Notes: generated by a model from the sequence alone, not told the origin. Positions 17,987-25,329 are shown, counted from the first letter of the stretch. The stretch is 32,427 nt of DNA from Polyangiaceae bacterium (GCA_025937785.1 JAICQQ010000087.1:1-32427), one strand, 5' to 3'. A program made the numbers and translations.

Positions 17987-18028
17987 GAAGTTCGCGCGGC
18001 CCGGCCTCTACGAGGCCGCGCGAACTTC
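17987..18028 (+). terminator. strong 15-bp perfect hairpin downstream of prkA
   Basis: Arms 17987-18001 and 18014-18028 (GAAGTTCGCGCGGCC and its exact complement) are separated by 12 bases. An inner GGCCTC-TAC-GAGGCC stem can form instead at the top. It starts 24 bases after the prkA stop. No T-tract follows, so it may be a GC-type terminator or a 3'-end stabiliser. Confidence 0.6.
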
Positions 18029-18073
18029 GGACTCTGGCGTCCTATTGAGACTAGGAAAGCGTTGCTTATTTTC

Positions 18074-18096
18074 GTGGCGAATCAAAGATTCACCAC
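18074..18096. promoter_or_regulatory. imperfect dyad upstream of the permease gene
   Basis: GTGG-c-GAATC-AAA-GATTC-a-CCAC is symmetric over 10 bp per arm with one mismatch, in an AT-rich stretch 52 bp before the permease ATG. The size and position suit an operator for a dimeric repressor; it could also be a hairpin. No cognate regulator is adjacent. Confidence 0.4.
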
Positions 18097-18147
18097 ACTA
18101 GTCGTAGAACAGCGTCTTCGCGCGAAATCTCGGGTCATGAGCGGCGC

Positions 18148-19437
18148 ATGGTAACGAAGGCCGCCTCCGACAGCGAACGGCCGTTGAGCCTCGTCCACCT
18201 GTTCGCGCTCGGGATGAACGGCATCATCGGGGTCGGCATTTTCTTTGCCCCGAGCCAGGTCGCGAGCGCGGCGCCCGGCAGCTGGGGTCTCGCGGTATAC
18301 GCCCTGGTGCTCCTGGCGTTGTTACCGGTCGCGCTGGTGTATGCGGCTCTCGGGTCGCGCTTCCGCGTCAACGGCGGCCCCTACGTGTGGGCGAGCGCTG
18401 CATTCGGCGGGCGCGTGGGCTTTTTGATCGGTTGGCTCACCTACGCTTCCGCAGTGTTCAGCGCGTCGGCGGTGGTGTCAGGCTTTGCGCGGCACGCCGG
18501 CGGCGCGCTCGGGGTCGAGACCGGCTCGGCCTCGCAAGCGTTTGGTGTCGGGTTGGTGTTGCTGCTGTCTTGCGTCGTGCTCACTGGGCTCAAGCCGAGC
18601 GCGCGCGTGTGGACCGGATTCACGGTAGCGAAGCTGATACCGATCGTCGTGCTTCTCGTCTTGTTCGTGCCGCGCATGGCCGTGCCCGTCGCCGCGTTCG
18701 ACACCGTACCGGAGCCGAGCATGCACGCGCCGGCGGGGGTCGCGCTGACGCGCGCTGCGCTGGTCGTCGTATTTGCGCTGCAAGGATTCGAGGTGGTGCC
18801 CGTACTCGCGCATGACACGCGATCGGGCGCCCGCGTGATCCCCATCGCCACCGTCGGCTGCTTGGTGCTGGTAGCCGGGCTCTACTTGTTGATTCATTGG
18901 GCGTGCCTGGTGGCCGTGCCCGCGCTCGCCGCGAGCGAGCGTCCGCTGGTGGACGCGGCGGGTGCGCTGGGCGGTGCCGGCGCCGCGCAGCTGCTATTTC
19001 TGGGGACGAACGTCTCGGCGCTGGGCATCGCCTTCGGGATGTTCGCTGTGACACCGCACTATCTCGCCGCGCTCGGCAACGAGCCTGGATTCGCTTGGTT
19101 GGCAGCCGAGGGCCGCCGCTTGGTACCCGCGCGCGCGCTGGTGATCACGGCAGCCCTCGTGATTGTCCTGGTACTGCTCGGTGATCTGGCGCAGCTCTTG
19201 GTGCTATCGAGCGTGGCGGTGATGAGCCAGTACGCAGTGGCTGGCCTTTCGTTGCTGGCGCTGGCCAAGCGGCGGCAGTACGGGCTGTCGTGGCGGCAGG
19301 CCTTGCCCGCGCCGTTCGCGCTGGGAGCGATTGCCCTGCTCTTGACGGGCGCCCAGAGCTTCGAGCTCTTGGTGGCCGGCGTGGTGGTCGCCTCGGGTGC
19401 GGTTTTGTATCTGGTCAGGCGAGGGGTGCGGCGTTAG
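18148..19437 (+). CDS. APC-superfamily amino-acid permease
   Basis: A 429-aa inner-membrane transporter with about 12 hydrophobic helices. The first helix carries the family's unwound-helix glycine motif GMNGIIGVGIFFAP (about 22-35), which in APC transporters binds the substrate amino/carboxyl groups. GSRFRVNGGPYVWASAAFGGRVGFLIGW, here in two parts GSRFRVNGGPYVWAS and AFGGRVGFLIGW, matches the TM2-TM3 region. Substrate cannot be read from the sequence; amino acid or amine uptake or exchange is the family role. ATG 18148 fits the family N-terminus. Only 9 bp separate it from the TatD gene, so the two are probably co-transcribed. The dyad at 18074 may regulate it. Confidence 0.9.
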   Translation: MVTKAASDSERPLSLVHLFALGMNGIIGVGIFFAPSQVASAAPGSWGLAVYALVLLALLPVALVYAALGSRFRVNGGPYVWASAAFGGRVGFLIGWLTYASAVFSASAVVSGFARHAGGALGVETGSASQAFGVGLVLLLSCVVLTGLKPSARVWTGFTVAKLIPIVVLLVLFVPRMAVPVAAFDTVPEPSMHAPAGVALTRAALVVVFALQGFEVVPVLAHDTRSGARVIPIATVGCLVLVAGLYLLIHWACLVAVPALAASERPLVDAAGALGGAGAAQLLFLGTNVSALGIAFGMFAVTPHYLAALGNEPGFAWLAAEGRRLVPARALVITAALVIVLVLLGDLAQLLVLSSVAVMSQYAVAGLSLLALAKRRQYGLSWRQALPAPFALGAIALLLTGAQSFELLVAGVVVASGAVLYLVRRGVRR

Positions 19438-19446
19438 ACCTCGGTC

Positions 19447-20244
19447 ATGGTTGCCGAGCGCGCGTTGATAGATTCTCACTGCCACCTCGATCCCAGGAGT
19501 TTCGAAGAGGGTGCAGAACCCGTACTCGGGCGGGCGCGGCAGAGCGGCGTTGGGGCATTCGTGTGCATTGGTGTCGGTGGCCTCGCCGAGGCCCAGTACG
19601 CCTGCGGGCTGGCCGAACGCGAGCGCGACGTGGTCGCGACCGTCGGCGTCCACCCGCACGACGCCGCCCAGAATGACCCGGAGCTGGAAGCGTCGCTGCG
19701 GGCGCTCGCCACTCACGAGCGCGTCGTGGCCATCGGTGAAATTGGCCTCGATTTTCACTACGACCATGCGCCACGTGACACCCAGAAGGACGTGTTTCGT
19801 CGCTACGTTGGGCTCGCGCGACAGTTGAAGAAGCCCGTGGTCGTTCACACGCGCAACGCTCCCGGTGAAACGCTCGAAATACTCGAGTCGGAGAACGCCC
19901 GCGATGTAGGCGGGGTGATCCATTGTTTCAGCGAAGACCTGGCGTTCGCCCGGCGGGCGCTCGAGCTCGGATTCATGCTGTCGTTTTCGGGCATCGTCAC
20001 CTTCAAACGTGCCGAAGCGATTCAGGAAGTAGCGCGTTGGGTCAGCGCTGATTCGTACCTGGTCGAAACCGACAGTCCGTACCTGGCGCCCGTGCCCAAG
20101 CGGGGCAAGCCGAACGAGCCGGCCTTCCTGTTGCACACTGCGGCGTTCGTGGCCGAACTGCGCGGGCAAACGCTCGATCAGGTGGCAGCCGAAACGACAC
20201 AGAACGCAGTGCGTCTGTTCGGAAAGCGGCTGGTTGTGGCTTGA
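19447..20244 (+). CDS. TatD-family metal-dependent DNase
   Basis: A 265-aa TIM-barrel hydrolase. All the expected metal ligands are visible: H11 and H13 (DSHCHLD), E98 (IGEIGLDFHYD), H134 (VVVHTRNA), H159 (GVIHCFSE) and D209 (VETDSPYLAPVP). Length and motif order match the TatD/YcfH family of Mg-dependent 3'-5' exonucleases linked to DNA repair, RNA quality control and D-aminoacyl-tRNA handling; the substrate is not determined by sequence. It begins 9 bp after the permease stop and ends 25 bp before the TonB-like gene, suggesting one transcript for unrelated functions. Confidence 0.95.
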   Translation: MVAERALIDSHCHLDPRSFEEGAEPVLGRARQSGVGAFVCIGVGGLAEAQYACGLAERERDVVATVGVHPHDAAQNDPELEASLRALATHERVVAIGEIGLDFHYDHAPRDTQKDVFRRYVGLARQLKKPVVVHTRNAPGETLEILESENARDVGGVIHCFSEDLAFARRALELGFMLSFSGIVTFKRAEAIQEVARWVSADSYLVETDSPYLAPVPKRGKPNEPAFLLHTAAFVAELRGQTLDQVAAETTQNAVRLFGKRLVVA

Positions 20245-20269
20245 GTCCTGGGTCACACTTCCATGAGCC

Positions 20270-21613
20270 ATGAAACGCAGCTGGGCCGGCGCCCTCCTCA
20301 CCTCGTGCCTGATGCACGTGTGCTTGGTGGGCACGGGCGCATGGCTGCTGGCGCGCGCGTTTGCTCCGCGGTCCCCGGACACGGGGGTCGTGACCCTGCC
20401 GGTCGAGCTCGAGCCGAACATCGAGCTACCGCGCGTCGAAGCCGTGACGCACGGTCGCTCGCCGGTCGCCAGCACCACCCCCGTCGAGCACCCGGAAGAG
20501 CTGGTGCAGCTCCTCGGCGGCAAGCGGTCCGCGCGTCCCGAGTTGCCGCAGCGCGGGCACGGCGGTAGCCGCGCCAGCTCCGCCGCCCTGAACCTGAGCG
20601 ACCGTGTCTCGCCGGTCGCGCTGAGCCGCGATACGACGACCCTGGCCGACCAGAGCCAACTCCAGCGCCTGGCCACGGCGCGCGCCCGCCTCAGCCTCGA
20701 CGATCGGCGAGCCACGCCGAACCCGATGCAGCTGAGCTTCGTGGCGACCGGGCCCGGTACGCTGCTCGAGCGCCGGCCCCCAGCGCGTTTCGATCCGGGT
20801 CGCGGCAGCGCTCTCGGCGGCGAAGCGTCTCGCGCGGGCGGCGCACCCGGTAGCCCCGTCCCCGTCGGCGACAGCCGCGACAGCGATGAACCCGAGGTAG
20901 GCGGCGAGCGCGGGGCGCGATCGCGCCAAGCCCTCGGCGTGTCGAACGGCGCAGGCGCACCCAGCGTGCGAGCGCGCATCATCACCGCGCGACCGCCGGT
21001 CAAACGCGCGCGGGCGGCGGTGCCTGCCAACAGCTACGGGCGGCCCAACGACACCGTGAACAGCTCCCATCAGGTCGCCGACGCCGTGCGCTCGCTCGTC
21101 CACGCGGGCGGCCTCGGTCCCGCCAACGGCGAAGGGCCAGGCGGCGAAGGGGCAGCCGCGCTTACCCCGCCGGGACGCGACGGCCAGGAGCGCCAGGACC
21201 GCGAGGGCGCGCGCGCGGCACCGAGCGGCGAACACGAAGGCGCAGGACTGTCGCTGGCCGCGGACACCGGCTTTGCCCGCTACACCCAGCACCTGCTCGA
21301 CCAGATCGACTGGGGCCGGGCGTTCCCGACATGGGCCGTCGCGCGCGGCATCGGTGGCCTTACCGTGGTCGCGCTCAGCGTCGACCAGCAAGGCCGAGTG
21401 ATCGCAGTGAGCGTCGTGCGCCCGAGCGGCATCGACGAGTTCGATCGAAACCTGGTGACCGCCATCCGTCGCGATGGCCCCTACGGAGCTCTACCCAAGC
21501 CCCTCGGCAGCTCCCTGACGGTGCGCATCGCGTTCGATGCCACCAACCCCGCCGTCGGCCGCGACGGCCCCGGCCCGGGCGGGCGCGGCGGTCCGAGCCC
21601 CCGCGGCGACTGA
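20270..21613 (+). CDS. TonB-like protein with TonB C-terminal domain
   Basis: A 447-aa envelope-spanning protein. One N-terminal TM helix (about 7-28, ALLTSCLMHVCLVGTGAWLL) is followed by about 290 residues of Pro/Arg/Gly-rich linker. A TonB C-terminal-type domain occupies about 345-425, with IGGLTVVALSVDQQGRVIAV, VVRPSGIDEFDRNLVTAIRR and LTVRIAFD as its strands and helix. TonB proteins pass proton-motive energy from ExbB/ExbD to outer-membrane receptors. No exbB, exbD or receptor is present in this window, and the linker lacks the classic Pro-Glu/Pro-Lys repeat, so it may be a divergent TonB paralogue with another partner. It is the last gene before tRNA-Met. Confidence 0.82.
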   Translation: MKRSWAGALLTSCLMHVCLVGTGAWLLARAFAPRSPDTGVVTLPVELEPNIELPRVEAVTHGRSPVASTTPVEHPEELVQLLGGKRSARPELPQRGHGGSRASSAALNLSDRVSPVALSRDTTTLADQSQLQRLATARARLSLDDRRATPNPMQLSFVATGPGTLLERRPPARFDPGRGSALGGEASRAGGAPGSPVPVGDSRDSDEPEVGGERGARSRQALGVSNGAGAPSVRARIITARPPVKRARAAVPANSYGRPNDTVNSSHQVADAVRSLVHAGGLGPANGEGPGGEGAAALTPPGRDGQERQDREGARAAPSGEHEGAGLSLAADTGFARYTQHLLDQIDWGRAFPTWAVARGIGGLTVVALSVDQQGRVIAVSVVRPSGIDEFDRNLVTAIRRDGPYGALPKPLGSSLTVRIAFDATNPAVGRDGPGPGGRGGPSPRGD

Positions 21614-21686
21614 CCCGCCCCCCTCCCACCCGAAATCCCGACGATTCCGCCAATCTTCACCGGTTTCGCAGCACGGCTCGTCGCGC

Positions 21687-21715
21687 TTGACAGATGCCCC
21701 CCGGAAAAACATATT
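21687..21715 (+). promoter_or_regulatory. sigma-70-type promoter of tRNA-Met
   Basis: A perfect TTGACA (21687-21692), 17-bp spacer, and CATATT (21710-21715, four of six consensus bases). Predicted initiation near 21722 is seven bases before the mature tRNA 5' end. Confidence 0.75.
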
Positions 21716-21728
21716 CCCCCTCCGTTTT

Positions 21729-21802
21729 GCCGAAGTAGCTCAGCTGGTTAGAGCACGCGCTTCATAAGCGCGGGGTCGTCGGTTCAAGTCCGACCTTCGG
21801 CA
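21729..21802 (+). tRNA. tRNA-Met(CAT), elongator; likely attB of the island
   Basis: Complete cloverleaf: acceptor GCCGAAG/CTTCGGC (7 perfect pairs), D stem GCTC/GAGC, anticodon stem CGCGC/GCGCG with loop TTCATAA, variable loop GGGTC, T arm GTCGG-TTCAAGT-CCGAC, discriminator A. The first pair is G-C and the D-loop is elongator-like, unlike initiator tRNA. CCA is not encoded. An integrase gene lies immediately downstream and points toward it, and its ORF reads through this gene on the other strand, the usual arrangement when an integrative element uses the tRNA 3' end as its attachment site. Confidence 0.95.
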
Positions 21803-23368
21803 CCCGTCAGAAAGGCTGTCTCCGTTGCTGAGAGGAGACAGCCGATGACCCTCCGAGACCGCAGCGCGGTCTGAGACGGCCAGCGAAGGAAGGGCTGCGA
21901 CGGGCACCGTCCGCAGCTTCGAAGTGTTCACCAGGTAGCGGGCGTGGGTCTTGGCGTCCGTTGCCCCCGAAAGCGTCATGGCCGTCTGGAGCTCCACCCC
22001 GGCGTCGGCGAGGCCCTGCTTGAAGGCACGCCTGAAGGGCTGGGGCACCTCGATACCGAAAGCTCGCTTCAGGTCACGCCGGAGTGCTTTGGCGGGGCTC
22101 CCCGTCTTGCGCGTCTTGCCGGCTCGGGGCCCGCGCCGAACGGGGAACACGGGCCCTTCGTGGGGCCTTCCCGCTCGTTCCCACCAGTCCCGCAGAATCG
22201 GCCGAAGCACCGCCGGTACCTCGAGCAGCTGAGGACGCGCCGTCTTCTTGCGGGGCGCCCAGCCCTCGGGGAAGTTGCCACCGTCAATGTCGAACGCCTG
22301 CCACTGAATGGCTTTGATGTCGCCCAGCCGTAGGCCACCGAACATGCGGGACACAGCGCTCATGGTCTGCCGCTCCAGCACGGCATCCCGCTTGGACGCC
22401 TCGGGGTGTTGCCAGCCAAAATACACGACAAGCTCTTCGTCGGAAAGCACCGCCCGCTCGCGTCGGTCGACCTTGGCGCCCTTGGGAATGCGGACCTTGC
22501 GGGCCACGTTCTCAGGTATGACTTCATCGCGCCACAGCTCATCTAATACGGCACTAACGTCGTTGCGCAAATGCAGGACGCTCTGTTTGCTCTGGCCGTC
22601 GTGCGCGGCTTGGGCAAGAACGGTGGCCACGTCTGCGGCACGGAGTTTATCTACTGGAACTTCGCCGATGTACGGGTAGATGTGGAGTTCAAGCCGGCGA
22701 AGACGGGCGTTCTTGGTGCGGATTTCGCTGGCACGCATGACGCGTTGCGCAGCCTCGCGAAAGGTCTCCGTGCGGGTGGCTTCGGTCGCAGTCGGCGTCA
22801 TGCTCGCGACCAACCGATCGCGCCTTGTGCGCGCGACGGTGGGGTTGTCCGTCTTCAAGTCGAATCGTTTCTTGATTTTGACGCCGTCTACCTCGACCGT
22901 AATCCGCACGCCGTAGCTCGCAATGGAGGTGAAGCCGACAGTGCCACGAATGGAGCAAGTAACGACGCGGAAGACGAGGCGACGCGACACCAGTTCAATC
23001 TCGTCGTTGCGGGCCTCAGCGCTGACACCGACGGTGTTCAGAATCTCGGCGATGGTCTTCAAGCGCGCGGCCGCTTCACCGCGATCGACTGAGACGAAGG
23101 GGACTATGGCGGTGTCGCCCGGTGGGACGTGCCACGAACCCCACAAGGCCCAAGCCACGGCAAGGCGACAGAGCGTGCTTGACTTACCAGCGCGGCGCCC
23201 GGCACGAATCACCCAGCGACGGCAGCCGGAACGCACGAAGCGCTCGATCTGCGCGCGCCACCAGGGTGACGTCGCAGGAAAGCCGCGGGCCACGAGGGCG
23301 GCGTCCAGTGCGTCGTAGCGCGCGAGGAACGCAGCGGGGTCGAAGCGCTTGGTGGTCACGACTTCCAC
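21740..23368 (-). CDS. chimera: terminase large-subunit N-terminus fused to tyrosine recombinase
   Basis: This 542-aa ORF starts at GTG 23368. Residues 1-150 resemble the ATPase half of a phage terminase large subunit: Walker A RAGRRAGKSS (55-64), IVPFVSVDRGEAA, and FRVVTCSIRGTVGFTSIA, where terminases continue to Walker B. Instead, at about residue 150 (near base 22918) the sequence switches to an integrase: arm/SAM-like region GVRITVEVDGVKIKKRF, IYPYIGEVPVDKL, then a catalytic domain with R347 (GGLRLGD), K375, R446 (QPFRRAF) and Tyr478 (THARYLV). The HxxR His is Gln443, and the later LGH-type His is Ala469, so activity is doubtful. GTG at residue 154 could start a shorter integrase. The last 20 residues are antisense tRNA-Met and probably created by integration. 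Confidence 0.85.
   Translation of the reverse strand: MEVVTTKRFDPAAFLARYDALDAALVARGFPATSPWWRAQIERFVRSGCRRWVIRAGRRAGKSSTLCRLAVAWALWGSWHVPPGDTAIVPFVSVDRGEAAARLKTIAEILNTVGVSAEARNDEIELVSRRLVFRVVTCSIRGTVGFTSIASYGVRITVEVDGVKIKKRFDLKTDNPTVARTRRDRLVASMTPTATEATRTETFREAAQRVMRASEIRTKNARLRRLELHIYPYIGEVPVDKLRAADVATVLAQAAHDGQSKQSVLHLRNDVSAVLDELWRDEVIPENVARKVRIPKGAKVDRRERAVLSDEELVVYFGWQHPEASKRDAVLERQTMSAVSRMFGGLRLGDIKAIQWQAFDIDGGNFPEGWAPRKKTARPQLLEVPAVLRPILRDWWERAGRPHEGPVFPVRRGPRAGKTRKTGSPAKALRRDLKRAFGIEVPQPFRRAFKQGLADAGVELQTAMTLSGATDAKTHARYLVNTSKLRTVPVAALPSLAVSDRAAVSEGHRLSPLSNGDSLSDGCRRSDLNRRPRAYEARALTS
21814..21843. terminator. 10-bp perfect inverted repeat just after tRNA-Met
   Basis: GGCTGTCTCC and GGAGACAGCC are separated by 10 bases, 12 bp past the tRNA. 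It could terminate the tRNA transcript or be an element-end structure near attL; it also lies inside the chimera's C-terminal coding tail. No T-run follows. Confidence 0.45.
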
Positions 23369-23397
23369 CCCGGCGTTGGGTCGGCTACGTGGAAAGT
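23360..23397 (+). repeat. 38-bp leader repeat, copy A
   Basis: It aligns without gaps to 26319-26356 (25 of 38 bases identical, both exactly abutting the ATG of a DUF4177 lipoprotein gene). On the opposite strand it includes the GTG-GAA-GTC start of the terminase part of the chimera, so it is a shared divergent control region. Confidence 0.7.
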
Positions 23398-23679
23398 ATG
23401 ATGAAACTCACTCGTTCGGGTCTTGTGGCTCTGGTGTTCCTTGCTGGCTGTGCGGTTGGTGGGGCGTCGTCGCAGCTTGTCGACCCGGCACAGGCGCACG
23501 GGGACACTCCAGACGCGCCCGCCGCGACTGGTGAGGGACGCAAATGGGACTACCACTGCATCCAGCTGAAGGGCGGGTGGAACATCGATCGCCTGACGAC
23601 TGAGCTCCAGAGCGCGGGAGCCAAGGGTTGGGAACTTGTCGGAACCGACGGCCCCTGGTGCTTCAAGCGGCCGATGTAG
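23398..23679 (+). CDS. DUF4177-like small lipoprotein (copy A)
   Basis: A 93-aa exported lipoprotein. The signal peptide ends in a good lipobox (FLAGC18), followed by AVGGASSQLV and a short linker. Residues about 48-93 match the DUF4177 pattern: an aromatic strand (KWDYHCIQLKG), a helix (IDRLTTELQSAGAKGWELV) and a closing strand ending WCFKRPM. It is divergent from the chimeric ORF, sharing a 29-bp gap, and it ends 5 bp from the opposing 119-aa ORF. A second copy lies at 26357 with a related 38-bp leader. Start is ATG 23398, or the next ATG codon 23401, which has GGAAAG a few bases upstream. Function of DUF4177 proteins is unknown. Confidence 0.88.
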   Translation: MMKLTRSGLVALVFLAGCAVGGASSQLVDPAQAHGDTPDAPAATGEGRKWDYHCIQLKGGWNIDRLTTELQSAGAKGWELVGTDGPWCFKRPM

Positions 23680-23684
23680 GTGCG

Positions 23685-24044
23685 TCATGGTTTGCCTCCC
23701 GTGATGCCGAGGCGCCTGTCGAGGTCAGCCATGGGATCGCGCGGGCGGGCGGCTGCTTCCTTGGCGCACAAGTCATGGGCGCTGAGCAGGTTCGCTCGAG
23801 CTGCGTCGCCGAGCCTTGAACCGGTGACGAGGTCGCCCTTGGCGAATGCGTAGCGGGAGCCGGCGACCTGGAGCGCGGCCGTCTGAACCAGCACACTCGG
23901 TGCGGTGCCGCAGACCCCACCACCGACCACCTGCGCGAGTCTCGTACACTCGTGCTCGGCGAATTCAGCGGCGTCGGCCAGGTAGGGCAGCAAGTCGGGC
24001 GCGACAACGTCCCGCAGGCCGAGCTTGCGTGCGAGCGCCGGCAC
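23685..24044 (-). CDS. 119-aa island protein, possible terminase small subunit-like
   Basis: A small cytoplasmic protein with Ala/Leu-rich helices (LPYLADAAEFAEHECTRLAQ, SRLGDAARANLLSAHDLCAK) and no signal peptide. It starts at GTG 24044 behind AGAGGCGGA, a good ribosome site, 15 bases after the stop of the next ORF upstream. It ends 5 bp from lipoprotein copy A. Its position, on the same strand as and just before the terminase-derived ORF, and its helical make-up suggest a terminase small subunit or other phage packaging partner. I recognise no diagnostic motif, so this is inference from context. If true, lipoprotein A was inserted antisense between small and large terminase genes. Confidence 0.6.
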   Translation of the reverse strand: MPALARKLGLRDVVAPDLLPYLADAAEFAEHECTRLAQVVGGGVCGTAPSVLVQTAALQVAGSRYAFAKGDLVTGSRLGDAARANLLSAHDLCAKEAAARPRDPMADLDRRLGITGGKP

Positions 24045-24059
24045 TTCCGCCTCTCGGCG

Positions 24060-24296
24060 TCACCGTTCGGCTGTCCTGAGCCCACCAATGCGCCCGAGCC
24101 TGGACGCTTCGACGTGATTCGCGGGGTGGCCGGCAGAGTTCCGGCGAATGGTCGCGTCGCCGTGGGGTGCACCCGAGCCCTCGCCGCTGGCGGGTGCCGG
24201 TACTCCGTCCGCCAGGGCGTCCGACCGCGGCACTACTGGTCGCAGGCGGTTCTGACTGCGTTGAACCAGCGCTTCGCCTTTGCCAGTCTTGTTCAA
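24060..24296 (-). CDS. 78-aa hypothetical island protein
   Basis: It starts at TTG 24296, which overlaps the TGA of the preceding ORF as TTGA, with AGGGGG four bases upstream, a translational-coupling arrangement. It ends 15 bases before the next GTG. The product is basic (NKTGKGEALVQRSQNRLRP at the N-terminus) with no recognisable domain. The coupling and ribosome sites argue that it is or was translated; the composition (many Gly, Ala, Arg, Ser) leaves open that it is a decayed gene. Confidence 0.4.
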   Translation of the reverse strand: MNKTGKGEALVQRSQNRLRPVVPRSDALADGVPAPASGEGSGAPHGDATIRRNSAGHPANHVEASRLGRIGGLRTAER

Positions 24297-24625
24297 GCAA
24301 CCCCCTGTTCGAAGCCCGACAAGAGCCGTGCCACACACCCGCGGCCCGGGCTTCGCGGCCTCACGAAGTCCTCACCGAACGCGCCGGCAACGACGGGAAG
24401 GCTCTCGCTTGACCGAAAGCTGCGCGCTTGTAGGGCGCAGTGCTGTCGGTGGGCGTCACCGGTGACTCGCTTGAACAGCGGACCGACGGAGCCGGCCAAC
24501 TGAGTCCCGCGGCCTTGGGAGGGGCCAGACGGGCTGACCCCCGTCCGAGCGACGAGAGCGCGTCGGAAACGGCAAGGAGCGCCGTCCTTCCGGGGTCTGT
24601 GGGCAGTAAGAATTTGGGCAATCAC
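24293..24625 (-). CDS. 110-aa hypothetical island protein, possibly frameshifted
   Basis: GTG 24625 is preceded by AGAGGAGAAGCC, the best ribosome site in the island. The ORF ends in TGA overlapping the next TTG start. The overlapping frame from TTG 24621 (PKFLLPTDPGRTALLAVSD...) looks more protein-like over its first 45 residues, whereas this frame looks better in its second half (VGPLFKRVTGDAHRQH). That pattern suggests one or two indels in a once-intact gene. No domain is recognised. Confidence 0.38.
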   Translation of the reverse strand: MIAQILTAHRPRKDGAPCRFRRALVARTGVSPSGPSQGRGTQLAGSVGPLFKRVTGDAHRQHCALQARSFRSSESLPVVAGAFGEDFVRPRSPGRGCVARLLSGFEQGVA

Positions 24626-24923
24626 GGCTTCTCCTCTCGAATTGCTTCGCGTTCAACGTCGCTGTCTTCAGCGGGGGGCGGGGGACGTTGCGGGGACGTG
24701 TTCTCCCGGAAGCTGCGTCCCGGCGTTTGATTGCCTCCCTCAGGAGGGCAGCCGTCCCAGGTGCGCAGCTGCCGAGTGCTAGAATGCGGAGCAGCGATGT
24801 CCTGGACAGCCCGGCCACGCGTACCGCGCCGGGAATTCCACGACGGGCGACTAAGTCAGCGAGCCACCGCCGGTGTTCTGGGTCCACCAGAACCAACCGC
24901 GGGTTACTTGTGCCGTGTTCCAT
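24456..24923 (-). CDS. small helix-turn-helix DNA-binding protein, 3' end uncertain
   Basis: The first about 75 residues form a compact helical domain (HRRWLADLVARRGIPGAVRV, then AGLSRTSLLRILALGS and GTAALLREAIKRRD) with the spacing of a helix-turn-helix of the kind seen in small regulators of mobile elements. After residue 75 the frame reads low-complexity Arg/Pro/Ser and overlaps the next gene by 170 bp. A -1 shift near 24720 would give a natural ending EREAIREEKP-stop whose TGA overlaps the GTG of the next ORF (GTGA). Either a frameshift mutation or a real long tail is possible. It heads the leftward cluster of island genes and is a candidate regulator of them. Confidence 0.5.
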   Translation of the reverse strand: MEHGTSNPRLVLVDPEHRRWLADLVARRGIPGAVRVAGLSRTSLLRILALGSCAPGTAALLREAIKRRDAASGRTRPRNVPRPPLKTATLNAKQFERRSRDCPNSYCPQTPEGRRSLPFPTRSRRSDGGQPVWPLPRPRDSVGRLRRSAVQASHR

Positions 24924-25329
24924 GACTTCATGAAACCAGCTTCGTGTGACAGCCGAACCCGAACCGATTGAGGTCGAATTCTCAATTTCTCAGACGTCGG
25001 ACCCTGTCCGTTTCGTCCTCGATGACCTTGGCCGGAGTCACTTCCTTTGCCAAGTCGTGTATGCTCAAGCCGCGGCCAGTGGCCTCCTTCAAAGCCCGTC
25101 CGCGCTCGGTGTGAACCGCGGGTGCTTATGGAAGTTGGCGATCGCTCGCCCCTCATGGGTGGAAGGTGAAGCCCCGGCGCGTCCGGGTAGACGTAGCCGC
25201 AATACTCACCCTCGACCGCCACCTCGGCGCAGCGCGGTTACCCATGGTCCAAGAGCTAGCGTCGCTCGAGAGCCTCCTGAACACCCGCACGGCTTGTGCC
25301 CTCGCCGCATCAGGTGTCTCCTCGTCACT
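24924..25329. other. gene-poor stretch with decayed coding remnants
   Basis: This 406-base gap between the divergent HTH and lipoprotein genes holds no convincing intact gene. On the minus strand, several short frames broken by stops read like protein: AEVAVEGEYCGYVYPDAPG near 25190-25230, GRAIANFHKHPRFTPSADGL near 25090-25160, and SIHDLAKEVTPAKVIEDE ending at 24982. Together they suggest a frameshifted minus-strand gene of about 80-100 codons. The 5' extension of the plus-strand ORF from 24946 has no protein character. Confidence 0.4.

Noticed and set aside
19204..21030. 608-aa minus-strand ORF across the permease, TatD and TonB-like genes
   Set aside because: It spans three recognised plus-strand genes and has Arg/Ser/Pro-rich shadow composition.
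24946..25329. 5' extension of the 293-aa lipoprotein ORF
   Set aside because: The signal peptide and lipobox start at 25330; upstream residues lack protein-like features.
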